A stretch of 64,000 nt of DNA from an uncultured Pseudomonadota bacterium (GTDB lineage: Bacteria; Pseudomonadota; Alphaproteobacteria; Rs-D84). Location of the stretch: assembly GCA_902771695.1 (NCBI GenBank), contig CACXXP010000001.1, forward strand, positions 151,410-215,409, written 5' to 3'. Both the position numbers and the translations under genes were made by a program. This document shows positions 7,510-16,465 of this stretch, in pieces. The notes below the pieces were generated by a model. That model saw only the letters and a list, made by a program, of their open reading frames with translations. It did no database searches and had not been told where the DNA came from. Position 1 is the stretch's first letter, and each line of letters starts with the position of its first letter.

Positions 7510-7539
7510 GCAGGAATAAGATTCTATTCAGGTGATGAC

Positions 7540-7836
7540 ATGAACGAAGATGCGAAAATGTTTCATATCGGTATTGCAATGTTGGTTGTAATGTTCATTG
7601 TGACAATTGCATTACAGGTTTGTTATCGTGTGCAAAATGATTCACGCCGCAGTATTCACCAAAAAATTATCCAGACCCAGAAAGATTTCGCGGTCGCCCA
7701 GGCAAATTTTTCGGCATACGTTCGTCCAGAAATATTACGAAATTTGGTATCAAATGTTGTCCCAAAAGCCGAAGTCATAAGTTTTCATAAATCTGTTGAA
7801 ATTCAAGAATTACCTGATAGGATGGAAAACAGGTAA
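7540..7836 (+). CDS. FtsL-like bitopic protein
   Basis: 98-aa protein with a short cytoplasmic end, one transmembrane helix (about residues 9-28) and a periplasmic helical segment (about 30-65) with heptad-like spacing. Sequence similarity to known FtsL proteins cannot be judged by eye because the family is very divergent, but size, topology and position 2 nt before ftsI are exactly those of FtsL, which joins FtsB and FtsQ to activate FtsWI at the septum. AGGTGATG precedes the ATG. The neighbouring mraZ/mraW and mur genes normally found here are absent, so the division cluster is broken up. Confidence 0.6.
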   Translation: MNEDAKMFHIGIAMLVVMFIVTIALQVCYRVQNDSRRSIHQKIIQTQKDFAVAQANFSAYVRPEILRNLVSNVVPKAEVISFHKSVEIQELPDRMENR

Positions 7837-7838
7837 AA

Positions 7839-9464
7839 ATGTTTGAAGTAGGAAAGGATATCTTGAAACACGAATATTCAAGTGGCAACGCCAGTACCAA
7901 AATGGGACGGCGCCTGCGTTATGTGCATATGTTTTTCGTGTTATGTTTCATCGGGTTCGGGGCGCGGACAATTTGGTTCGCCATAGAAGGTACAAATCGT
8001 GTGCGGCCGTCTGATAATGGGGCGGCGTGGTTGGTTAATCGTGCCGATATAGTTGATAGAAACGGTGATATATTGGCAAAAAATGTAATGTCAGGGCATA
8101 TAACGTTGCGTCCACAACAGGTTAAAAATCGTGACGAGGTTGCGCAATTAGTTCATGATGTATTGCCATATGAATATTCTGTGTCCGAAGTTTTATCGTT
8201 ATTAAATTCTTCGCGCCGTTTTATATATCTAAAAAAATACGCTAATGATGCCCAGCGTGAAAAAATACTTAGTGCGAATGTTCCAGGGCTTGGGGTGGAA
8301 TCTATCCAAGCGCGCAAATATCCGAAACGCCGGTTGTTTTCGCATGCGGTTGGTTTTGTCGGTAATGATGGTACGGGTTTAGAGGGCGCCGAACGTATAT
8401 ATGATGAATACCTGCGCGACAGTCGTGAACCGTTGCAATTATCACTGGATTCCAGAATCCAATCTGTGTTTTATGAACAATTGTCTGCTGCGATGCAGCG
8501 GTACCAGGCAAAAAATGCGATGGGTATGTTGATGAATTCGCGTACGGGTGAAATGATTGCAATGGTATCGTTACCTGATTTTGATCCAGAAAATGTTAGT
8601 TTGGATGCGGTATCAAATCGTTTGTTTAAACCGATGCGTGCAACATTTGAAATGGGGTCTATTTTCAAGGTGTTTAATACGGCGATGGCAATGGAAAACG
8701 GCATACACAAAGAATACTATGTCAAAGAACCATTCAAAATTCGTGACAAATTTGGTCGGGTTGCCGCCACAATCAGTGATATCCGCAGTTTCCGCCCACC
8801 GCGTCCGCACTTAACCGTAGAGGAAATAATGTTGCATTCTTGCAATGTTGGCAGTGCGCAAATTGCACTTGATTTACCAGATGGCACACAACAAGAATTT
8901 TTCCATCGTGTGCATTTGGATGTACCATTGGAATTGGAATTTGGCAAAACTGAAAAACCATTAACGCCACGCAGATGGGGACCCACTGAACGTGCAACAG
9001 TTTCTTTTGGACATGGTATATCGGTGACCCCGATGCATTTGTTCTTGGCGGTCAATTCAATGACAAATGGTGGAATGTATATTTACCCAACGTTGCAGAA
9101 AAAAGCGTTTGGACCATTGCGTGGTGAACGTGTTTTATCGGATGTTATATCGGCACGTTTGCGTGGAATTATGTATCGTATTGCCGAAGAAACCAGTGCA
9201 AAACAGGCACGCATATCGGGAATACAAATTGGCGGTAAAACCGCAACTGCAGAAAAACGTATAAATGGAAAAGTGGATAAATTCAGAAATCTAACGGCGT
9301 TTGTCGGGATATTCCCGGTGTCTGCGCCACAGTACACCATTATGGTCGTATTGGATGAACCAAAAGGCATTGCCGAAACATACGGATTACGTACGGCGGC
9401 ATGGAATGCGGTGCCAACTACTGGAAAAATACTGGATGGCATCCTGCCATTGCTATTTGAATAA
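7839..9464 (+). CDS. ftsI: Septal peptidoglycan transpeptidase FtsI (PBP3)
   Basis: 541-aa class B penicillin-binding protein: cytoplasmic tail, one TM helix (about residues 30-50), pedestal domain starting at RADIVDRNGDILA, then a transpeptidase domain. Catalytic motifs: SxxK as S-I-F-K at about residue 274 (FEMGSIFK), SxN as SCN at about 333, and the third motif reads K-T-A instead of K-T-G at about 467 (GGKTATAEK). The Gly-to-Ala change is conservative but unusual. FtsI crosslinks septal peptidoglycan with FtsW under FtsQLB control. AGGTAAAA precedes the ATG and the FtsL-like gene is immediately upstream. Confidence 0.93.
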   Translation: MFEVGKDILKHEYSSGNASTKMGRRLRYVHMFFVLCFIGFGARTIWFAIEGTNRVRPSDNGAAWLVNRADIVDRNGDILAKNVMSGHITLRPQQVKNRDEVAQLVHDVLPYEYSVSEVLSLLNSSRRFIYLKKYANDAQREKILSANVPGLGVESIQARKYPKRRLFSHAVGFVGNDGTGLEGAERIYDEYLRDSREPLQLSLDSRIQSVFYEQLSAAMQRYQAKNAMGMLMNSRTGEMIAMVSLPDFDPENVSLDAVSNRLFKPMRATFEMGSIFKVFNTAMAMENGIHKEYYVKEPFKIRDKFGRVAATISDIRSFRPPRPHLTVEEIMLHSCNVGSAQIALDLPDGTQQEFFHRVHLDVPLELEFGKTEKPLTPRRWGPTERATVSFGHGISVTPMHLFLAVNSMTNGGMYIYPTLQKKAFGPLRGERVLSDVISARLRGIMYRIAEETSAKQARISGIQIGGKTATAEKRINGKVDKFRNLTAFVGIFPVSAPQYTIMVVLDEPKGIAETYGLRTAAWNAVPTTGKILDGILPLLFE

Positions 9465-9507
9465 ATTTATATTATAATCATCTTGATAATAAAAAAAAGA
9501 GTATAGC

Positions 9508-11262
9508 GTGAGAAAGATAGTAGAACGATCCATGCTGGGGCATGCGTGGATTGTGGCGGATGGTAACCAAGAGTCATTGGCCACAGAAGATGATTTGGTA
9601 AAACGTATTTTAATTGAACGTGGTATGAATCCCGAAGAAATTCCCGGATTTCTGAATCCATCGGTCAAAGATTGTATGCCGGATCCATTTGTTTTGCGTG
9701 ATTGTGAAACGGCAGTGCATGTGATTGCAAGTGCGATTTATTCCAAGAAAAAGATAGCGATATATGGTGACTATGATGTTGACGGAATAACATCTACGGC
9801 GATTTGTGTTCGTTATCTACGTATGGTTGGTGCCGATGTTGTGTGGCATTTGCCAACACGTGAAGGTGAAGGTTATGGATTAAACAAAGAAGCCATAGAA
9901 AAATTACACAATGATGGTGTTGAATTACTTATAACTGTGGATTGTGGAATCAGCGGTGTAGACGAAGTTGATTTTGCAAAATCATTGGGTATGCAGGTTG
10001 TTGTCACCGATCATCATTCGCCTGATACTACATTGCCAAATGCAGATGCAATAGTTAATCCAAAGCGCAATGATGATGATTCAGGATTGGATTATTTGGC
10101 GGGGGTTGGTGTTGCATTTTTGGTTTTAGTCGCGTTAAATCGTGAATTGAAAAATTCTGGTCAAGAAGAATTCATCCAAAAAACAAAGTTTATAAATTTA
10201 TTGAATTTCTTGGATTGCGTTGCATTGGGGACAATTTGCGATACGATGGCGCTGATTAAATTAAATCGGGCATTTGTATCAACGGGATTAAAGGTTCTAA
10301 ATTTGCGTCAAAATCTGGGTCTGCGGACACTGATGCATATCGCCCATGTTGATAAAGTAACGGTTTATGCCGCGGGATTTGTGTTGGGACCGCGTCTTAA
10401 TGCGGCGGGGCGTATAGATTCCGCATCACCGGCGTTGGATTTATTGTTGACCGACAATCCAATTATCGCACTTGATTTGGCAACGAAACTTGACGAGATG
10501 AATCAAGAAAGAATAAATATCCAAAATGCGATTATGCTTCAGGCAACTGAATTGGCGGACAAGTGTTGTAAATCTGGTAGGTGCAGTTTGTTTGTGTGCG
10601 GAAATAATTGGCATGGCGGTGTGATGGGAATTATTGCCGGTCGTTTAAAGGATAAATATAATTTGCCCGCATGTGTTGCAACGCGTGCAGACGATGTCAT
10701 AAATGGTTCGGGGCGTTCAATTCCTGGTATAAATTTAGGTGCAATTATACACGATGCGTTGGCGCGTGGGCTTATTAGTGAAGGTGGTGGTCATGCGGCT
10801 GCGGCAGGGTTTTCGTTACCGGTATCCAAAGAAAACGAATTTTGTGAATTTTTGGAAAAATCTGTCAAAGAACAATTGAATGGCGTGATGCCGGGTGATG
10901 ACATTATTGTTGATGCTGAAATGGATGCCGCCGGGGCCACGATGCAATTGGTAAAAAAATTAGAGCAAATGGAACCGTTCGGGCAATCTAATCCGGAACC
11001 AGTGTTGGCCTTGCATGGTGCGGTGTTGGATTATGCAACATTGATGGGACATACAGGGGCGCATATTCGTGGTTCTTTGCGGACGTCGGCTGGGGGGCGG
11101 TTGGATTTTGTCGGGTACAATTTGGTTGGAACGGCAATCGGTAATTTTTTACTGGACGATGCCAATATAAATACTAAAATTATGGTGTTAGGGCGCCTTA
11201 AGGAAAACAACTATAACGGCCGCAAAAGTGTACAATTGACATTGGAAGATATCGCACAATGA
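9508..11262 (+). CDS. recJ: Single-strand DNA exonuclease RecJ
   Basis: 584-aa DHH-superfamily nuclease that degrades single-stranded DNA 5' to 3' in recombination and mismatch repair. Visible motifs: GDYDVDGITS (about residue 88), DCGIS, VVTDHHSPD (DHH at about 167-169), LGPRLNAAGRI, and in the DHHA1 domain GGGHAAAAG; a C-terminal OB fold follows. The start is taken as GTG 9508 with a weak AAGAG upstream; ATG 9532 (MLGHAW) is an equally possible start. An AT-rich TATAAT at 9473-9478 may be its promoter. The stop overlaps the next start by 4 nt. Confidence 0.93.
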   Translation: MRKIVERSMLGHAWIVADGNQESLATEDDLVKRILIERGMNPEEIPGFLNPSVKDCMPDPFVLRDCETAVHVIASAIYSKKKIAIYGDYDVDGITSTAICVRYLRMVGADVVWHLPTREGEGYGLNKEAIEKLHNDGVELLITVDCGISGVDEVDFAKSLGMQVVVTDHHSPDTTLPNADAIVNPKRNDDDSGLDYLAGVGVAFLVLVALNRELKNSGQEEFIQKTKFINLLNFLDCVALGTICDTMALIKLNRAFVSTGLKVLNLRQNLGLRTLMHIAHVDKVTVYAAGFVLGPRLNAAGRIDSASPALDLLLTDNPIIALDLATKLDEMNQERINIQNAIMLQATELADKCCKSGRCSLFVCGNNWHGGVMGIIAGRLKDKYNLPACVATRADDVINGSGRSIPGINLGAIIHDALARGLISEGGGHAAAAGFSLPVSKENEFCEFLEKSVKEQLNGVMPGDDIIVDAEMDAAGATMQLVKKLEQMEPFGQSNPEPVLALHGAVLDYATLMGHTGAHIRGSLRTSAGGRLDFVGYNLVGTAIGNFLLDDANINTKIMVLGRLKENNYNGRKSVQLTLEDIAQ

Positions 11263-12221
11263 TAACACAAAAGCAGATAAAACTTTTTGACGAAAAAATA
11301 TCAAACGCAAAATCTGTTGTGTTATTTGCGCATAAAAATCCAGATGGTGACGCGTTGTGTTCTGTGGCGGCATTGGGGCATTTGATTGAATTAAATTATG
11401 GCAAAGAAGTCATATGTATGTATGACGGAAATGTTCCAGATAATCTTGATAATATTCCATTGCGTCGTGATATGCATTACTATGCACGTGTGGACGAAAA
11501 TATTCCTGTGGATGTTGCGATAGTCATGGATTATGGAATCAAGCGTAATATTGGTGGCCCCCAAAAGTTTTTAGATAAAGCAAAATTTGTCATAGAAATA
11601 GATCACCATATAAATGATGACAAGGTTGGCGATTTGTGCGTTGATGATGAAAGTGCCGCGGCCACAGGGGAAATAGTATACGAATTAATGCGTTTATTAA
11701 AATGGAAATCAGATTTAATGGTTTTGACGCTTTTATTGACCGCGATTGTTACAGATACTGGATGTTTCAAATATGTTAAAAATGGACGTGTATTAGAAAT
11801 TGCTGCGGATTTGGTTGACGGTGGTGTAAATATTCAACGCATCATAAATGATTTATCAAATAAACCACGTAAAACGGTTGTCACAGAATCTTTGGTCGCG
11901 GGCAGTGCAGAATTCTTTTATGGTAATAAATTGGCGATAGCAATTATTGATAATAAACAATACAAGAATCTTGATGGACGTGGCGAAACGGTTCTGGGGT
12001 TATTGGGGCAGATTCGCGGATTGGATTATATTGCATTACTGAAAGAACAAAAACCAAATCAAATTGGAATATCGTTGCGTGGCCGGTTCAAGCCAGTGGA
12101 ACAAATTGCGGTTGAATTTGGTGGGGGTGGACATGAATTTGCCGCGGGCGCGGTTGTGAATGATACATTGGATAATGTAAAGAAACGTTTGTTGGCGTTA
12201 TTTAAGGAGGTTATAAAATGA
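11259..12221 (+). CDS. DHH/DHHA1 phosphoesterase, NrnA-like
   Basis: 320-aa cytoplasmic phosphoesterase. N-terminal DHH domain: HKNPDGDAL (about residues 25-33), a D in the MDYG strand, IDHHINDD (about 112-119) and the DESAAATGEIVYEL helix; C-terminal DHHA1 domain ends with FGGGGHEFAAGA. This set matches NrnA/pAp phosphatase-type enzymes, which hydrolyse short oligoribonucleotides and 3'-phosphoadenosine 5'-phosphate. It is coupled to recJ (ATGA overlap), a pairing of two DHH enzymes that suggests shared nucleotide recycling. No oligoribonuclease (orn) gene is visible in the window, so a nanoRNase role would fit. Confidence 0.85.
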   Translation: MITQKQIKLFDEKISNAKSVVLFAHKNPDGDALCSVAALGHLIELNYGKEVICMYDGNVPDNLDNIPLRRDMHYYARVDENIPVDVAIVMDYGIKRNIGGPQKFLDKAKFVIEIDHHINDDKVGDLCVDDESAAATGEIVYELMRLLKWKSDLMVLTLLLTAIVTDTGCFKYVKNGRVLEIAADLVDGGVNIQRIINDLSNKPRKTVVTESLVAGSAEFFYGNKLAIAIIDNKQYKNLDGRGETVLGLLGQIRGLDYIALLKEQKPNQIGISLRGRFKPVEQIAVEFGGGGHEFAAGAVVNDTLDNVKKRLLALFKEVIK

Positions 12222-12832
12222 AGAGAATATTTGTTGCTATGATTTGTGTATTTATGGCGTTTGGTGCGTTCGCGGCAACGGATAAAGCGTTGGTTGCAAA
12301 TGCAGAAAAATATCTGAATTCTATTACAGGTATAACAGGTGATTTCGTTCAAACAAATAAGGGTAAAAAGGAAAAAGGAACTTTTTCTATGTTGCGCCCA
12401 GGACGCGTTCGTTTGGATTATAAAAACATGCCGGTGCAACTTATGGCGGACGGTTCGGATTTATATTTTTATGATAAGTCATTGGATCAAATTACAACCG
12501 TGCCGTTGACCAGTACGCCTGCGGGGATATTGGTACGCAAAAAGATAGATTTGCAAAATGCAGATATAAATGTTGTTGATACGGCGGTTGGCAAAACGAC
12601 GTTTGCATTGAAGATGAACCTGCGTGGTCAAGAAGGTTTGGGCACCATGGTTATGGTGTTTAATAAAAAACCGGTATCATTAAATGCCTGGACAATCATA
12701 GATGCGGTTGGAAATAAAACAGATGTTTCATTTAGTAATCTAAAAACAAAAACGGATTTTGGTAAAAATTATTTTCAGGTTCAACGTCATAAAACGGTTA
12801 ATACCAGTGGCGGTGATGATTTCTATGATTAA
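12218..12832 (+). CDS. lolA: Outer-membrane lipoprotein carrier LolA
   Basis: 204-aa periplasmic protein with a Sec signal peptide cleaved near AFA-AT (residues 1-19). The mature part follows LolA: LNSITGITGDFVQTN.., KGTFSMLRPGRVRLDY, DGSDLYFYDKSLDQIT, and the mid-protein PAGIL loop. LolA shuttles lipoproteins released by LolCDE to the outer membrane, and the window has several lipoprotein genes that would depend on it. GGAGG lies just before the ATG, and the start overlaps the previous stop by 4 nt, so it is cotranscribed with recJ and the DHH enzyme. Confidence 0.9.
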   Translation: MKRIFVAMICVFMAFGAFAATDKALVANAEKYLNSITGITGDFVQTNKGKKEKGTFSMLRPGRVRLDYKNMPVQLMADGSDLYFYDKSLDQITTVPLTSTPAGILVRKKIDLQNADINVVDTAVGKTTFALKMNLRGQEGLGTMVMVFNKKPVSLNAWTIIDAVGNKTDVSFSNLKTKTDFGKNYFQVQRHKTVNTSGGDDFYD

Positions 12833-12834
12833 AA

Positions 12835-13110
12835 ATGTTTGGAATAAGTTGGGCGGAATTTATTGTCATATTATTGGTTGCTGTTCTGGTTATACCGGTG
12901 CGGTATTGGCCTGATGTGGCGCGTTGGTTGGCGCGGGTTGTAAAATTTATACGATCGCTTATTTGGAAAATAACCGATGCATCAGAACAAATCAAAGAAC
13001 AAATAGATATGGAAAAACCCATAGATGATATAATAAATACAACCACCAAAGATGTGCTGGACACAATTTCTGTAAAAAAGCCCGGTAAAAAACGCAAGGA
13101 TGCAAAATGA
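12835..13110 (+). CDS. tatB: Sec-independent translocase subunit TatB
   Basis: 91-aa TatB-type protein: M-F-G-I-S-W-A-E-F start, one hydrophobic helix (about residues 7-22), a proline hinge in the P-V-R-Y-W-P-D-V segment, an amphipathic helix and a charged tail. The MF(D/G)I...E(F/L) opening with an early Glu in the membrane helix distinguishes TatB from TatA. TatB and TatC form the receptor for twin-arginine signal peptides. tatC starts 4 nt before its stop codon ends. The tail (about 45 residues beyond the amphipathic helix) is short for a TatB. Confidence 0.85.
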   Translation: MFGISWAEFIVILLVAVLVIPVRYWPDVARWLARVVKFIRSLIWKITDASEQIKEQIDMEKPIDDIINTTTKDVLDTISVKKPGKKRKDAK

Positions 13111-13820
13111 AAAAAATGACGATGATGCAACATTTTGCAGAACTGCGCCGACGTGTTTTATGGACGGTGGGATTCTTTGTTTTGACATTTGGTCTTGGGT
13201 GGTTGGTTGCGCCATATATTCAAGAATTTTTAACCAGTCCGCTGATTGCGGTGTGGGATGACGCACAAATGCTCTATACAGGGATAACCGATGGGTTGAT
13301 GATAACGTTGTCATTGGCATTATTGGTTGCAATTATGTTAACAATTCCGTTTGCGTTATATCAAACATGGGCGTTTGTTGCCCCTGGGTTACATCAAAAT
13401 GAAAGACGTTTTGTTTTGCCAATATTTATACTTTCGCCATTGCTATTCATTACGGGGGCGGCATTTGCTTTTTATGCGTTGTTTCCAACAGTGTTCAGGT
13501 TCTTTATGAACTTAAATGAAATGGCACCTGTGCCGGCAATAATCATGCCGGCGGTTCGTGATTATTTGGGGTTTGCAATCGGTTTGTTAAAAGTATTTGG
13601 AATAGCGTTTCAATTGCCGTTGGTAATGGTTCTATTAAATCGCATTGGGGTGTTGTCGCGCGACAGCGCGGTCAAAATGCGTCGCTATGCCATTGTTATA
13701 ATTGCTGTTGTTGCGGCAATTTTGACCCCCCCGGATGTTGTATCCCAGATATTATTGGCATTACCAATGTGGGCGTTATTTGAAATCAGTATTTTATTTA
13801 TGAAAAAAACAGATGCATAA
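13107..13820 (+). CDS. tatC: Sec-independent translocase subunit TatC
   Basis: 237-aa polytopic membrane protein with six predicted helices. The cytoplasmic N-terminus carries the family motif HFAELRRR (about residues 8-15) and the first cytoplasmic loop FVAPGLHQNERR matches the TatC F-x-x-P-G-L-x-x-x-E signature that binds the twin-arginine motif. TatC is the core of the Tat receptor with TatB. Overlap of 4 nt with tatB implies coupled translation; the unit runs recJ-DHH-lolA-tatB-tatC and ends before the promoter at 13858. Confidence 0.95.
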   Translation: MKKMTMMQHFAELRRRVLWTVGFFVLTFGLGWLVAPYIQEFLTSPLIAVWDDAQMLYTGITDGLMITLSLALLVAIMLTIPFALYQTWAFVAPGLHQNERRFVLPIFILSPLLFITGAAFAFYALFPTVFRFFMNLNEMAPVPAIIMPAVRDYLGFAIGLLKVFGIAFQLPLVMVLLNRIGVLSRDSAVKMRRYAIVIIAVVAAILTPPDVVSQILLALPMWALFEISILFMKKTDA

Positions 13821-13857
13821 CTTTTTGCCCTAACATATTTATTTTATGTGTTTTTTA

Positions 13858-13866
13858 TGATATAAT
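13858..13866 (+). promoter_or_regulatory. Extended -10 directly before the nlpD-like start codon
   Basis: TGATATAAT, then TTTTGC (6 nt) and ATG at 13873. The predicted transcription start coincides with the start codon and there is no Shine-Dalgarno, so the mRNA is probably leaderless. Confidence 0.6.
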
Positions 13867-13872
13867 TTTTGC

Positions 13873-15510
13873 ATGAGAAAAATTTTCTGGGGAATTTTAG
13901 TGGCGGTGTTTTTTGCGGCGTGTGATTTGCAACCAAAAATCACATCGTTACCTGATACGGTTGGCGATTTTATTTCGGCACGTTATCCTGCATTGTTGGC
14001 GGACCCAAATACAGAATCAGAAATATATAATTCAGCAGCACGTGACTATGGCGTGTATGCATCGCCTGAATTATACGGGTCAGTAGACATGGGCGATTAT
14101 GTTAATTATGTTGGGGTTGATGATTATATGTTGCCGGTGGATGATGATACGGATAATGATGAAAATGAATCTGCAGATGAATCGGGTTCCCAAGATATAC
14201 AACAAGAAGAGGATGATAGACCGGAAGAAACGGAAACAGATGCAAATGATGCATCAGAAGAAGTAGAAGAGATTGACGTCATAGATATTCCTGAATACAA
14301 AACAGATGAAATAAATGTCCCGGCGCGTGCGGCAACTGGCACGGTTGTCGTGCGGCGTGGTGATACGTTGTATGCAATTGCACGTGAAAATGGGATGACT
14401 TTGGATGAAATTGCGCGTGCGAATAATTTGTCTGAACCGTACACGATTCGGATAGGGCAGGTTCTAAAAATAAAAACCGAAACACCGATAAAAACAGAGG
14501 TCAAGCCAGCCCCCAAGGCAGAAAAAGAAGTTGCAAAAGGAACCCCAAAGCCAACACCAAAGCCGGTTAAAGAAGTCACCAAGTCTGAACCAAAACCCAC
14601 AAAAGAAGTCGCAACAAAAAAGACAGAACCCAAGGTTATAAAGTCAGAACAGCCGGTCAAATCGGAACCCAAGGCCCCAAAAGATATTCGTGTGCCAATC
14701 AAAGATATTACGGTTGCGCGTGGTGATACTTTGTATTCTATTTCGCGTAAATATTCTGTGCCTGTAAATGATTTGGCGGTTATGAACGGATTGTCGGCGC
14801 CGTTTTCATTAAGTGTGGGACAAACATTGCATGTGCCCGATTTACAGGTGCGCATGGCGGACACGCCCAAGAAACCCACAACCACAACGGTCAAGGTATC
14901 GGATAAAAAGGTTGAAACAAAAAAAACAAACATAAAAGAACAACCGGTCAAGAAAGCAGATAATAAAGTTGTCAAACAAGAACCGGCGAAAAAAGCAGAG
15001 ACAAAAAAGGCAGAAAACAAAAAACAAGAGACAAAAAAGACGGTTAAAACCGAACCCAAGAAAACAACTGAACCCAAACCCACAACCAAAACGCCGAAAA
15101 AAACAGAAGCACCAAAGATAGTGGCACGTTCTTCGTCAAAGTTTTCGTGGCCGGTGCGTGGCAGTATCTTGTCGCATTATGGGGCAAAAACGGGCGGATT
15201 GTACAACGATGGTATAAATATATCCGCGGCGTTGAATACATCGGTTCTGGCCGCAGAAAATGGTGTTGTCGCGTATGCCGGGAACGAGGTTCGTGGTATG
15301 GGTAACCTGGTTATTATTCAACATGCAGATGGGTGGATGACGGTTTATGCACATATGAATTCTATGACGGTGCGCCGCGGTGCACGTGTGTCGGTTGGTC
15401 AAAAAATAGGTACAGTTGGAAAAACGGGCAAGGTCACAACCCCACAATTACATTTTGAAATTCGTAAGGGTACCAAGGCATACAATCCGGTAAATTATTT
15501 AAAAAAGTAA
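13873..15510 (+). CDS. nlpD: NlpD-like lipoprotein with two LysM and a degenerate LytM (M23) domain
   Basis: 545-aa predicted lipoprotein (lipobox FFAAC, Cys at about 17). An acidic stretch (about 90-140) precedes LysM 1 (about 156-200, RRGDTLYAIARENGMTLDEIA), a Lys/Pro/Glu-rich linker, LysM 2 (about 277-320), a second Lys-rich linker, and a LytM domain (about 415-545). The M23 zinc set is broken: the usual H-x-G-x-D is N-D-G-I-N, and the catalytic H-x-H is Q-L-H. Loss of these residues is typical of NlpD/EnvC/DipM factors that activate cell-wall amidases rather than cut glycan; SHYGAKTGG and GNLVIIQH match NlpD closely. Its mRNA seems leaderless, and two secreted-protein genes follow within 5 nt. 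Confidence 0.85.
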   Translation: MRKIFWGILVAVFFAACDLQPKITSLPDTVGDFISARYPALLADPNTESEIYNSAARDYGVYASPELYGSVDMGDYVNYVGVDDYMLPVDDDTDNDENESADESGSQDIQQEEDDRPEETETDANDASEEVEEIDVIDIPEYKTDEINVPARAATGTVVVRRGDTLYAIARENGMTLDEIARANNLSEPYTIRIGQVLKIKTETPIKTEVKPAPKAEKEVAKGTPKPTPKPVKEVTKSEPKPTKEVATKKTEPKVIKSEQPVKSEPKAPKDIRVPIKDITVARGDTLYSISRKYSVPVNDLAVMNGLSAPFSLSVGQTLHVPDLQVRMADTPKKPTTTTVKVSDKKVETKKTNIKEQPVKKADNKVVKQEPAKKAETKKAENKKQETKKTVKTEPKKTTEPKPTTKTPKKTEAPKIVARSSSKFSWPVRGSILSHYGAKTGGLYNDGINISAALNTSVLAAENGVVAYAGNEVRGMGNLVIIQHADGWMTVYAHMNSMTVRRGARVSVGQKIGTVGKTGKVTTPQLHFEIRKGTKAYNPVNYLKK

Positions 15511-15514
15511 AATA

Positions 15515-16465
15515 ATGTTCAAGTATTTGGTTATAACATTGGTGTTTTTTGTCACATCTAATGCCATCGCAGAGGATTTATCATTGCAACGGATTCAAGA
15601 TTTGGTTGATACCAGCAGTGTCGTATGTTCTGGAATATCTGATGAAATATCGCAGGTTGCAAAAATATCAAAAGTAAATACAGCGGTGACGGCGGTTGGA
15701 ACGGTTGCCGCGGGTGGTGCATTGGTTGCCGGAATTAAAAAATCCCAAGAAGAAGAGGAAATAGAGAAATTAGTCAATGAAATCTGCGCAGCTGGGGGAT
15801 GCACCGCAGACGGAATCAATAAAATGAGCAATGAAGTATTTTTGAATAATGTTTTGCAACCAATGGCAAAAATTTCAGAATTGCAACAACGTATACAAAA
15901 ATCAAAACGTTTGGGTAATTGGCGTACGGGGCTATTGGGGGGAACAATCGGAACAAATTTGGTGTCGGCCATAATGTCTGGAATGAATTCAAACCAATCT
16001 GATTTAATTCAGCATATTTCGGCATGTAATGAGGTCGTTAATCAAATTAAGGCAGCAAGTGCGCAATTGGTCAATGTAGATGTGAATCCATTGGAGAATG
16101 CCAATATTAGAAAGTTAAACAACATAAAAAATCATTGTGGAAATATAGATACAGCAAGTGTTGAAAAAATAGAAAAACGTATGAAGGGGGTTATGGGTAC
16201 CAGTGTCGCAGGTGTGGTTATTGGCACAGTAGGAACGATAACCAGTGCATCGGCTAATTCAGATAAATACATGGACATAAATAACAAGATGACATTGACG
16301 GACGAAGAGCGGAATAAACAGAAAAATCTTAACACAACATCAAATGTTATGGCGGGTGCTAATGTTGTGACGGGTGCCGTAGAGACGGGATTAAATGTTT
16401 CGCTGATAAACCTAACCAAAAAACTTATATCCCAGGCACAGTTATGTGAAGAGGTGTTACGATGA
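15515..16465 (+). CDS. Secreted protein of unknown function, glycine-zipper-like segments
   Basis: 316-aa protein with a Sec signal peptide (cleavage near AIA-ED). I do not recognise the family. The mature part has four weakly hydrophobic Gly/Ala/Thr-rich helices (about residues 56-75, 128-150, 225-245, 275-300) separated by Lys-rich helical stretches, and cysteines at VVCSG, EICAAGGCTA, SACNEV, NHCGNI and QLCEEV. The alternation suggests two repeated halves. Start is 4 nt after the nlpD-like stop, and its end overlaps the protease start by 4 nt, so the three genes form one unit. The 285-aa gene at 35510 has a similar style. Function unknown. Confidence 0.7.
   Translation: MFKYLVITLVFFVTSNAIAEDLSLQRIQDLVDTSSVVCSGISDEISQVAKISKVNTAVTAVGTVAAGGALVAGIKKSQEEEEIEKLVNEICAAGGCTADGINKMSNEVFLNNVLQPMAKISELQQRIQKSKRLGNWRTGLLGGTIGTNLVSAIMSGMNSNQSDLIQHISACNEVVNQIKAASAQLVNVDVNPLENANIRKLNNIKNHCGNIDTASVEKIEKRMKGVMGTSVAGVVIGTVGTITSASANSDKYMDINNKMTLTDEERNKQKNLNTTSNVMAGANVVTGAVETGLNVSLINLTKKLISQAQLCEEVLR

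Noticed and set aside
13873-15510. Active M23 endopeptidase.
   Set aside because: The zinc-binding His and Asp (HxGxD) and the first His of HxH are replaced, so the LytM domain should be non-catalytic.
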